Both the position numbers and the translations under genes were made by a program. Shown here piece by piece: positions 55,182-62,634 of a DNA stretch of 64,000 bases. Origin of the DNA: Saprospiraceae bacterium (GTDB lineage Bacteria; Bacteroidota; Bacteroidia; Chitinophagales; Saprospiraceae); NCBI GenBank assembly GCA_016710265.1, contig JADJJL010000007.1, positions 744,001-808,000 of the forward strand, in the 5' to 3' direction. Numbering within the stretch: the stretch's first letter is position 1; the number at the start of each line of letters is the position of its first letter. The notes beneath the pieces are model-generated. The model was not told where the DNA came from and did no database searches. It saw nothing but the letters and a program-made list of their open reading frames with translations.

Positions 55182-55517
55182 TTAATTCTCGTGGTATGCC
55201 TGATTGTGTACTAAGGCCTCACCACATTTACCACAAGGGCCTGCAGCACCTGCTCCACCTGCACAACCTTTGGCACAAGTAAAATGCCAAACGCCTTTTG
55301 CATTTTGAGGTGCGCTTGTAGGAGGTCCGGAAACAGGAGTAAAGTCTGGTGGTAGCTGCACATTTGGCTGTGCTTGCGGTTGACCGGCTGCCGGTTGTTC
55401 AACTTGACCAGCTTGTTCAGTTTCAGGAGCTTTATCCTTACTTTCTTGTTTGCATGAGCTAGTCGCCAACAAACCAATTCCTGCTACGAGGACAAAGAAA
55501 AATAATTTCAATTTCAT
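55182..55517 (-). CDS. Small lipoprotein with C-terminal zinc-ribbon-like cysteines
   Basis: 111 residues. A lipoprotein signal (LATSSC, lipid Cys22) is followed by a Gln/Pro/Ala-rich linker (about 30-75) and a short C-terminal domain with four cysteines in two pairs (HFTCAKGCAGGAGAAGPC-x2-C, about 78-97) and final HNQAYH. Proteins with this ending recur in Bacteroidota as hypothetical lipoproteins; the four Cys and two His suit metal binding. Function unknown. Convergent with tamL. Confidence 0.75.
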   Translation of the reverse strand: MKLKLFFFVLVAGIGLLATSSCKQESKDKAPETEQAGQVEQPAAGQPQAQPNVQLPPDFTPVSGPPTSAPQNAKGVWHFTCAKGCAGGAGAAGPCGKCGEALVHNQAYHEN

Positions 55518-55643
55518 TTTTGGATTATTTAAGGCTACAAAGTTATTGAGTTTTATTGAGTTGTGGGCAAATATGATTATTATTCTCCATATCTATTTTT
55601 TAAAATTTATATCATCAATGCTTTATATATTATAAAATTATAT

Positions 55644-55651
55644 TATATTTG
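55644..55651 (+). promoter_or_regulatory. -7 promoter element of the 55718 gene
   Basis: TATATTTG matches TAnnTTTG; TTTA at 55622-55625 is a near match for a -33 box at 18 bases. Start codon 66 bases downstream. Confidence 0.45.
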
Positions 55652-55717
55652 CAGTTGATTACTACACGGCTATTCCCGAAAACTGCAAATAAGTAACCAT
55701 TTTTTAAAATTATAAAC

Positions 55718-57961
55718 ATGAAAACTACGATTCAATGTTTCTTTGGTCTATGTATGGCCTTCATGCTACTCCCTGGGCAGTCTTTGATGGCAGCCTCCCC
55801 CCAATCCATCTCCCTGGAATGTCCCAAAAATGTAACGATCAGTTGCGAAGAGGACATTTCGAATCTTGACAAATGGGGCAAGGTCTGGATCTGGGAAAAT
55901 TATGTCAAAAGAGAAGGCCCAAAACCCAAAACCGTCATTTACAATACCAATTCCTGCGGCATCGGACAGATCATCCGAAGATGGGAATACGAAGACAAAC
56001 ACTGGCATTGGCATTTTTGCGAACAAATCATCACCATCTATGGCGTGGGGACTCCTTTTGGCTATGTGGACATCATTTGGCCAAAATCCACAGAACTGGA
56101 AGGTTGCAATCCTTCTGCAGATCCAAAGAACCTTCCACGCGAATTTTCTTATCCACGTTTTACCAATAAGAAATGCAGCCAACCCATGTACAGTTATCAG
56201 GACATGAAGTTTAATGTCGCGGATGGTTGTATGAAAATTTTAAGAGAGTGGAAAGTTATAGACTGGTGCCAATTCGTCCCCAACGCTAAACCGGTCGTTG
56301 GACTTTGGACCTATACCCAGGTCATCAAATTGGTGGTCAAAGACAGTACAGCCTATATCCAATGTCCTAAAGACACGATCGTGGATGCCAAATTGGATTG
56401 CAAAGGCGCGTATGTTAAATTAGACAGCGCCAAGGCTTTTTCCAAATGCGTAGCCATCTCTAAACTTAGCAATACACCCGCGCATGCCGACACCACAGGA
56501 CCGGATGCCAGTGGTACCTATCCTTTGGGAACCACCAAATTCTATTTTATTGCTGAATACGGATGCGGACAAGAAATAAAATGTCTAGTGACCGTGACCG
56601 TCCGAAATAAAATTGGACCTACACCCTATTGTTTGACTGGAGTGATCATAGCATTAATGCCAATAGACACCAACCGCGACGGCCAGAACGATGTAGGAAT
56701 GGTGGAAGTTTGGGCCAAAGATCTGGACAGAGGATCTTTTCATAAATGCGGTCAAAAGAATCTTCGATTTTCGTTTTCCTCAGATCCCACCGATATGAAC
56801 AGGGTGTTTACTTGTCTTGATTTGGGTAAAAACGAGGTAGAAATATGGGTGACCGACAGCGCCGGAAATCAATCCTTCTGCAGGACCTATATCGAAGTAC
56901 AAAACAACAACGCCAAAATACCCAACTGTAAGCGCAAGGACAGTCTGACTACGAATCCTCCAAAATTGCTCAACATCAGCGGACTGGTACATCTTCCCAA
57001 CCAACAGCCCATGGAAAATGTGGCTCTCAGTTTAAAAGACATGGGCAGTATCCAAATTACCATTCGACGTGACACGAGCATACGCATCCGTTTTGACACC
57101 ATTAAGGCGCCTAGTGGAACAGTTTATTACATTCAAAAGAAAGACACTGTAATAAAAGAATTTAGAGACACAATTCAAGGCAGTTTGGTAATGAATGCGT
57201 CCAGTAGAAATCTGGGACAATTCTCTTTTGTCAATCTCACCTTAAACAACAGTTACCAGTTGATTCCAAAATACACTGCCAAAGATTTAAAAGGGCTTGA
57301 TGTAAATGATGCCATTATTCTGTTGAGACATTTGTTGAAAATGGAACAAATCACCGATCCGTATAAACTGATTGCTGCAGACATCAACCAGGATAAAATC
57401 ATTGACTATGCAGATTTCAATTTACTGTATGGATTAATCAATGGAAGTATCGGTTTGGATCAGTTGACCGCGCTATGGAGATTCGTACCAAGCACGCATG
57501 TTTGGAGTACCACGAAGCTCTCTTACCAGGAAGACATAAATATCAACATGGATTTCTTAAAAATCAATGCCAGTTATGAAAAGGCAAATTACATCGCTGT
57601 AAAATTGGGAGATTTGGATGGCAATGTTGGAAATCTGATTTCAGAAGAACTGACTGCACGAAATCAAAATTCAGACAAATTGCTGAATGCTGCGAGATTT
57701 GAATTTCACAGCATATACCCCAATCCTGTGGGTATAGACAAAACGGTTTATCTCGATCTTGAAATCATGGAAGCCACGGAGCTAAACATCCGCATCATGG
57801 GCATCTCAGGACAGACGGTGTATACTACCAAACGTAAGATCGACCAAGGGAATCAAATCCTGGTGTTGGAAGATATTCCAGAAAATTTGGAAGGAATTTT
57901 TATTTACCAACTGAGTGCAGGCACACAACTGCACCATGGTAAGATGATTTTCTCCAGATAA
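55718..57961 (+). CDS. Large secreted protein with dockerin-like region and T9SS sorting tail
   Basis: 747 residues. Signal peptide (MKTTIQCFFGLCMAFMLLPGQSLMA), then about 400 residues with many conserved cysteines, including HYR-like parts (CPKDTIVDAKLDC, about 214 on; YPLGTTKFYFIAEYGCGQEIKCLVTV). A middle region reads KGLDVNDAIILLRHLLKM with AADINQDKIIDYADFNLLYGLING (about 524-575), which looks like dockerin-type calcium loops. The last 85 residues are a type A T9SS domain (HSIYPNPVGIDKTVYLDL ... HHGKMIFSR). Probably a surface or released adhesion/scaffold protein. A good terminator follows. Confidence 0.85.
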   Translation: MKTTIQCFFGLCMAFMLLPGQSLMAASPQSISLECPKNVTISCEEDISNLDKWGKVWIWENYVKREGPKPKTVIYNTNSCGIGQIIRRWEYEDKHWHWHFCEQIITIYGVGTPFGYVDIIWPKSTELEGCNPSADPKNLPREFSYPRFTNKKCSQPMYSYQDMKFNVADGCMKILREWKVIDWCQFVPNAKPVVGLWTYTQVIKLVVKDSTAYIQCPKDTIVDAKLDCKGAYVKLDSAKAFSKCVAISKLSNTPAHADTTGPDASGTYPLGTTKFYFIAEYGCGQEIKCLVTVTVRNKIGPTPYCLTGVIIALMPIDTNRDGQNDVGMVEVWAKDLDRGSFHKCGQKNLRFSFSSDPTDMNRVFTCLDLGKNEVEIWVTDSAGNQSFCRTYIEVQNNNAKIPNCKRKDSLTTNPPKLLNISGLVHLPNQQPMENVALSLKDMGSIQITIRRDTSIRIRFDTIKAPSGTVYYIQKKDTVIKEFRDTIQGSLVMNASSRNLGQFSFVNLTLNNSYQLIPKYTAKDLKGLDVNDAIILLRHLLKMEQITDPYKLIAADINQDKIIDYADFNLLYGLINGSIGLDQLTALWRFVPSTHVWSTTKLSYQEDININMDFLKINASYEKANYIAVKLGDLDGNVGNLISEELTARNQNSDKLLNAARFEFHSIYPNPVGIDKTVYLDLEIMEATELNIRIMGISGQTVYTTKRKIDQGNQILVLEDIPENLEGIFIYQLSAGTQLHHGKMIFSR

Positions 57962-57986
57962 ATTTTTCCAATCTAAAAATATAAGC

Positions 57987-58018
57987 GGCTGTCCGGATTT
58001 TCCGGATGGCCTTTTTTT
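57987..58018 (+). terminator. Rho-independent terminator of the 55718 gene
   Basis: A 10-bp stem (57987-57996 with 58002-58011; two G-T wobbles) with a 5-base loop, followed by seven T (58012-58018), 26 bases after the stop codon. Confidence 0.85.
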
Positions 58019-58137
58019 ATTAGTTTAGTTCTTAAATTTATATTTGTTGATGGATGAAGGCGATAATCGATGATTTCAAACTTTGGATTGGTTAGATTTA
58101 TTAGGTAGCATGCCGTACTGGGAGTGTATACTTGACC

Positions 58138-58205
58138 AACCCCGAAGGGGTTAAATATTAGTAACCATGGGTGACAACCCATGGTTTTGGGTAGCAACCC
58201 ATGGA
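58138..58205. repeat. Palindromic repeat cluster downstream of trxB
   Basis: AACCCC-gaa-GGGGTT (58138-58152), then AACCATGGGT-gaca-ACCCATGGTT (58163-58186, perfect 10-bp stem) and GGGT-agc-aACCC at about 58190-58201. It lies just past the minus-strand stop of trxB (58231) and may act as its terminator or as a REP-like unit. Confidence 0.6.
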
Positions 58206-58230
58206 AACAACACACCCGTCCAGCAGCGTC

Positions 58231-59163
58231 TCATATCACCCCATGATCTGTCAAATACCGCTCGGCATCTAAAGCTGCCATACAACCCGAACCCGCCGCT
58301 GTCACAGCCTGTCTGTAAATCCGGTCTTGCACATCGCCGGAGGCAAAAACGCCTTCTACTTTGGTTTTGGAAGTGCCCGGGATGGTTTTAATATAACCCT
58401 GCTCATCCATGTCCAACCAATTGACAAATGGATCTGAATTGGGTTTGTGACCAATTGCTACAAAAAATGCACTGATGGGTATTTCGCTTACTTGTTGAGT
58501 TTGGTTGTTTAAAAGTCGCATGCCCACCACTTCATCGTCACCTAAAATCTCCTGTGTTTCAGAATTCCAATGGATTTGGATGGCGGGATTGTTGGCCACA
58601 CGCTCTTGCATGATTTTAGAAGCGCGCATTTGGTCCCTGCGGACGATTAGGTGAACCTTGGGACAAAGCTTGGCCAGATAGCTGGCTTCTTCAGCCGCAG
58701 TGTCTCCTCCACCTACTACTGCCACCTCTTTTCCTTTAAAAAAGAAACCATCACAGACCGCACAAGCCGAAACTCCCTTGTTCATTAATTTTTGTTCGGA
58801 TGGAAGACCCAACCATTTTGCACTGGCTCCGGTAGAAATAATCACCGTGTGAGCCTGAATTATTTCCCCAGATTCTGTCCAAAGTGTATGCACCGGTCCG
58901 GTAAAATCCACTTGGGTGATCCTTTCATAACGTATATCCGTATTAAATCTTTCTGCCTGATTTTTAAAATCTTCCATCATTTGGGGACCATGGATACCTT
59001 TCGGATATCCCGGATAGTTTTCGACTTCAGTCGTGATCATCAGCTGTCCTCCCGGTTCGCTACCGGTATATAAGATCGGATTCATATTGGCCCTGGCTGC
59101 ATAAATGGCTGCTGTATAACCCGCTGGACCAGATCCAACGATAATCGTATGATGTATTTCCAT
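58231..59163 (-). CDS. trxB: Thioredoxin-disulfide reductase
   Basis: 310 residues. FAD-binding GSGPAGYTAAIYAARA (about 8-23), redox-active CAVCDG (about 135-140), NADPH-binding GGGDTAAEEA (about 153-162) and the C-terminal FAD part ASGDVQDRIYRQAVTAAGSGCMAA (about 275-298) are complete. It regenerates thioredoxin with NADPH, and so can supply the disulfide shuttle of the class II ribonucleotide reductase indirectly. Single gene, 28 bases after aroK. Confidence 0.97.
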   Translation of the reverse strand: MEIHHTIIVGSGPAGYTAAIYAARANMNPILYTGSEPGGQLMITTEVENYPGYPKGIHGPQMMEDFKNQAERFNTDIRYERITQVDFTGPVHTLWTESGEIIQAHTVIISTGASAKWLGLPSEQKLMNKGVSACAVCDGFFFKGKEVAVVGGGDTAAEEASYLAKLCPKVHLIVRRDQMRASKIMQERVANNPAIQIHWNSETQEILGDDEVVGMRLLNNQTQQVSEIPISAFFVAIGHKPNSDPFVNWLDMDEQGYIKTIPGTSKTKVEGVFASGDVQDRIYRQAVTAAGSGCMAALDAERYLTDHGVI

Positions 59164-59191
59164 ATTAAATTTTGCTTGATTTGAAAAAGCC

Positions 59192-59695
59192 CTAAATTAA
59201 GAAATGAAGCTTAAAAAAGTTTAGAATCGTTGGGATATCCTTGGCAGTTATATGATGTTTGGCTTGCTTGTAAAATGGGTTTCTCTTGTAATATAAATCC
59301 ACGAGTTGAGCTAAATCAGCTTTTCCATCTTTAAAAATGGCCCTGGGCTGATTTTGTAGATTTTCCAATAATTCTTCAGGTTTTACGGACAAATACAAAG
59401 TATCAAATTGACTAATCCAATACATGTTATTAAACCAACAGGGCAAACCTCCACCTGTGGCAATGACGGCTGGAGTACTGAACATTAATTCAAAGAGCAA
59501 TTTTCTTTCCAATATCCTGAATTCTAACTCTGAACGTTGATCCCAATATTCCTGAATCCCGATGCCAAATTTTATCTCAAACAGCACATCCATGTCGATA
59601 AAGTCAAGCTTAAAATGCGATGAAATGGACTGTCCTATCGTACTTTTACCACTTCCAGGCATTCCCACTAAAAATACTGGCTTTTTAATCGACAT
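59192..59695 (-). CDS. aroK: Shikimate kinase
   Basis: 167 residues. Phosphorylates shikimate in aromatic amino acid synthesis. P-loop GMPGSGKSTIG (about 12-22), shikimate-binding DFIDMDVLFE (about 31-40), Arg in EFRILERKLLFEL (about 59-71) and ATGGGLPCW (about 79-87) are all present. The lid Arg region RAIFKDGK (about 119-126) is present. Located with trxB; the same pathway starts at the DAHP synthase fusion 9 kb upstream. No doubt about family. Confidence 0.95.
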   Translation of the reverse strand: MSIKKPVFLVGMPGSGKSTIGQSISSHFKLDFIDMDVLFEIKFGIGIQEYWDQRSELEFRILERKLLFELMFSTPAVIATGGGLPCWFNNMYWISQFDTLYLSVKPEELLENLQNQPRAIFKDGKADLAQLVDLYYKRNPFYKQAKHHITAKDIPTILNFFKLHFLI

Positions 59696-59739
59696 GTGGG
59701 AGAAATGTTCGTTTACTATAAAATGTTTTACTTTGCTTT

Positions 59740-60213
59740 ATGAAAAAATGGATTTGGACCCTGGGCCTGTTAGGCTTTTTTAGTTTTTGTCAGCCCAAAG
59801 TGAAGCCTGAGGAACCGCCTGCGAATGACTCCTATTTGGATCCTTACTTGGATGCCATTCGCATTTCTGCAAGCGCTGATCAGCCGGAGGACAGTTCACA
59901 CCGAGCAAAAATCCAATTTTTGGAATCGGAATACGATTTTGGAAAAATTAAAAAAGGGGACACCGCGCGCTTGGTTTTCAAATTTGTAAATACTGGGAAT
60001 GCCCGTTTGATCATCAATAGGGTGACCACCACCTGCGGCTGCACCCAACCGGAATGGCCAAAGACCTTCATCCAACCTGGAGATACCAGCGCTGTCGAGG
60101 CCCTATTTGTATCTGATGATAAAATGGGTCCACAGCATAAAACCATGTCTGTTTTCGCAAATACTTATCCCCCTCAAACCGATCTAACGATCAAAGGGAT
60201 GGTCCTAAAATAA
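59740..60213 (+). CDS. DUF1573 protein (secreted, Ig-like)
   Basis: 157 residues. N-terminal signal with FCQPK, possibly a lipoprotein, although the residue before the Cys is unusual. The C-terminal 100 residues are one DUF1573 domain: FESEYDFGKIKKGDTARLVFKFVNTGNARLIINRVTTTCGCT-type sequence with the conserved CGC and QPGDTSAVEALF. Such domains are common beside secretion or YajC genes in Bacteroidota; role unknown. yajC follows after 60 bases. Confidence 0.85.
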   Translation: MKKWIWTLGLLGFFSFCQPKVKPEEPPANDSYLDPYLDAIRISASADQPEDSSHRAKIQFLESEYDFGKIKKGDTARLVFKFVNTGNARLIINRVTTTCGCTQPEWPKTFIQPGDTSAVEALFVSDDKMGPQHKTMSVFANTYPPQTDLTIKGMVLK

Positions 60214-60238
60214 GCCGGGAGATCATTTAGACTTATAC

Positions 60239-60246
60239 TACCTTTG
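60239..60246 (+). promoter_or_regulatory. -7 promoter element of yajC
   Basis: TACCTTTG, 28 bases before the yajC start; no TTTG -33 box at the right distance. Confidence 0.35.
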
Positions 60247-60273
60247 GGCTTTCAAAATTAAAACCTGTCAAGT

Positions 60274-60564
60274 ATGGATGGTATGTTAGCCCAAATGTTT
60301 CCTTTTTTATTGATTTTTGTGATCATGTATTTTTTCTTTTTAAGACCACAAATTAAAAAGCAAAAAGAACAAAATAACTTTTTAGCCAATATTGCGAAAG
60401 GTGATCAGGTTGCCACCGGTTCCGGGATGATCGGCCGCATCACGAAAATTGAAGATCAAGTCGTTGAATTGCAGCTTGACTCCAAATCGTTTGTAAAGGT
60501 TCTTAAATCAGCGGTTTCTAAAGAAGCTACAGAATCCCTCAAAGGAAAAAATTACCTAGACTAA
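60274..60564 (+). CDS. yajC: Preprotein translocase subunit YajC
   Basis: 96 residues. A single N-terminal membrane helix (MFPFLLIFVIMYFFFLRPQIKKQKEQ) followed by a small cytosolic domain with GDQVATGSGMIGRI and the conserved VELQLD is the YajC signature. It assists SecDF in protein export. Normal length. It sits with the DUF1573 gene as often in Bacteroidota. Confidence 0.95.
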   Translation: MDGMLAQMFPFLLIFVIMYFFFLRPQIKKQKEQNNFLANIAKGDQVATGSGMIGRITKIEDQVVELQLDSKSFVKVLKSAVSKEATESLKGKNYLD

Positions 60565-60638
60565 TTTGAAAATACCAAAAACAGGTATTCGATGGGTTGA
60601 AAAAACTGCTTTACAAATGCAGTAATGGTTTAATCAAT

Positions 60639-61091
60639 ATGGCCAACCCACACCCCAAGAAAAAAACATTTATTCCTCAACCGGAATACCCGGGAGGACC
60701 AAAAGCCATGGGTGCTTTTATAACCTCCAATTTGGTCTATCCTAAAGAAGCCATAGAAAATAAAATTTCAGGCATCGTCAAAGTACGAATAGAAATTGAC
60801 TACCATGGTCTTGTGATCCACGCCAAAGCTATGAACCACATTGGTTATGGCTGTGATGAAGAGGCGGTGAGAGTGTCTAGTTTGTTAAAATTTGAGGTAT
60901 CTAAACTGCGTCACGGAAAAATAAGGTATTACAAAAACATCAATATCCGCTTTACCTTAAAAACGAATGTTGTTCCAAACCAAACCTATCATTATCAGTT
61001 GGTACCAAGTACAACTGAAACAGAAGTTAAACCGAATGCAAATTATCAATATAAAATAACGCTTACCAGCTCCAATAATTCAAAAAAATGA
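60639..61091 (+). CDS. TonB C-terminal domain protein without membrane anchor
   Basis: 150 residues from the ATG at 60639 (a TTG at 60597 would add 14 residues). The body is one TonB C-terminal domain: EYPGGPKAMGAFITSNLVYPKEAIENKISG, VKVRIEIDYHGLVIHAKAMN, GYGCDEEAVRV. No membrane helix or Pro-rich spacer precedes it in either start, so it cannot link to ExbBD in the usual way, unless the true start is further upstream and was missed. The last 35 residues are Thr/Asn-rich and unusual. Follows yajC by 74 bases. Confidence 0.7.
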   Translation: MANPHPKKKTFIPQPEYPGGPKAMGAFITSNLVYPKEAIENKISGIVKVRIEIDYHGLVIHAKAMNHIGYGCDEEAVRVSSLLKFEVSKLRHGKIRYYKNINIRFTLKTNVVPNQTYHYQLVPSTTETEVKPNANYQYKITLTSSNNSKK

Positions 61092-61097
61092 AGTAAG

Positions 61098-62261
61098 ATG
61101 CTTAAAAATTCTCTTTTATCGACGATTGTTTTGTTTTATGCATCTGGCATATTAATCGCTCAACAAAGAATTGATAAAATATTATACGCAGAATCAGAAA
61201 AGCGAGAGTACATCGTGGCTGTGCCTTCTAATCAACCACCTCCTGAAGGTTTTCCGCTGGTTTTTATGTTTCATGGTACGGGAGGAGATGGAGAAAAATT
61301 CTTCAATATTTCAGGATGGAAAGAAAATGCCCTTGCCAACGATTTTATTGCAGTGTTTCCAAGTGCTTTGAGATATTGCCTTATCGAAGATGGTCAACAA
61401 AACAGAACCACAAAATGGAATTGCAAAGACCTATCCGAGAACCTTTGCTCGGGTCAGCAAATGAAAGACGATGTTCTATTCTTTGAGCAGATGTTGGATT
61501 CGCTCAAATCTGATTTTGAAATAAATCCTTGCAAAATTTATGTCAGTGGTTTTTCCAATGGTTCTTGCTTTGGATCAAAACTCAGTGTAGCCCTTGGCCA
61601 TAAAATCACTGCCTACGGTGGTGTTGGCGGATTTATGGGTATGGATGACACCTTGCAAAATGCGGTTTCTGCTCCCATGTGGTTGATGGTAGGAACGGAA
61701 GACAATCGCTTTACCGAAGCTTTTGGTCTTACAGAATTTCCTTTTAATGACAGTATTTTGATTTATTTCAACGGTGCCGTCCAGAGATACCTCTACTCTC
61801 TTCAATTAAAATATGAATACACCAAAGAAGAATTGCCCAATGCGCTGACCTATCGTTTTAATACTTCTTTTAATCCAAATAAAAGCGGAGAATTTAAATT
61901 TACACTCATTAAAAATTTAACGCATCAATATCCGAATGGCAATAATTTTCCTGTCAATATCAGTCAAATTTTTTGGGACTATTTTAAGGATCTTTGCCAA
62001 CTTGTGGGCACTGAAGAAATACTTGAAGAAAGTTCAACCATCATCATCTATCCCAATCCGAGCCCTTCGGGTGAACTGATCATCGAATCTGGTACATCGG
62101 GGATGCTGGATTTGTATAATTTAAGTGGTGAAAATTTGCTTTTAGGTCAATTGATACATTCCGGTTTAAATAAAATAAAATTTAATCTTTCGCCTGGTTT
62201 TTATTTTTTGAAAATTTATTCTGGGAAGCATTCCCATATTGAAAAACTGGTGGTTTATTAA
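61098..62261 (+). CDS. T9SS-sorted alpha/beta-hydrolase (LpqC / feruloyl esterase-like)
   Basis: 387 residues. Signal peptide (MLKNSLLSTIVLFYASGILIA), then an esterase domain of the PHB depolymerase/LpqC type: PLVFMFHGTGGDGEKF (about 53-68, oxyanion hole), DVLFFEQMLDSL and IYVSGFSNGSCF (about 148-159) with the Ser nucleophile in GFSNGS. The acid and His are less certain (His around KNLTHQYPNG, about 273-282). The C-terminal 70 residues form a type A T9SS tail (IYPNPSPSGELII to KLVVY). Likely cuts polyesters or plant-derived esters outside the cell; substrate not shown. The 184-bp repeat follows it. Confidence 0.88.
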   Translation: MLKNSLLSTIVLFYASGILIAQQRIDKILYAESEKREYIVAVPSNQPPPEGFPLVFMFHGTGGDGEKFFNISGWKENALANDFIAVFPSALRYCLIEDGQQNRTTKWNCKDLSENLCSGQQMKDDVLFFEQMLDSLKSDFEINPCKIYVSGFSNGSCFGSKLSVALGHKITAYGGVGGFMGMDDTLQNAVSAPMWLMVGTEDNRFTEAFGLTEFPFNDSILIYFNGAVQRYLYSLQLKYEYTKEELPNALTYRFNTSFNPNKSGEFKFTLIKNLTHQYPNGNNFPVNISQIFWDYFKDLCQLVGTEEILEESSTIIIYPNPSPSGELIIESGTSGMLDLYNLSGENLLLGQLIHSGLNKIKFNLSPGFYFLKIYSGKHSHIEKLVVY

Positions 62262-62333
62262 AAGTACCTTTTGGACATCAATTCATGCTAAATGTTCAAG
62301 TATTTTTTAAATAATATTTTGCCTATCCTTTTA

Positions 62334-62517
62334 TTCTTACTTTCTTTTGCGTGGCCAAAAGAAAGTAAGCAAAGAAAAGCCACCGGCTGGGCGTTCGCTC
62401 ACCCATCATCACTTCTGCCGCTGTGCTAAAAAAACTCACACCTTCGGTGCTCAGACAGTTTTTAGCACGGGCGCGGCATTCAGTGGATGGGTCCCGAGCT
62501 GGAAAGCCCTAGGCCGG
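62334..62517. repeat. Dispersed 184-bp structured repeat, copy 2
   Basis: Matches 14562-14745 at 182 of 184 bases in the same orientation; hairpin head at 62336-62369. The 62262-62634 gap otherwise has AT-rich sequence and no gene. Confidence 0.8.
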
Positions 62518-62634
62518 CTCTTAAATCTAGTTTTTCGGTTTTTCAATTATTTTGCCCTTTTAAAAGGTAGCAAAAAATTTATTTTAAACTTGATTAAAGA
62601 AAACCATTAGAACATTTTCAATTTACTAGTGCGG

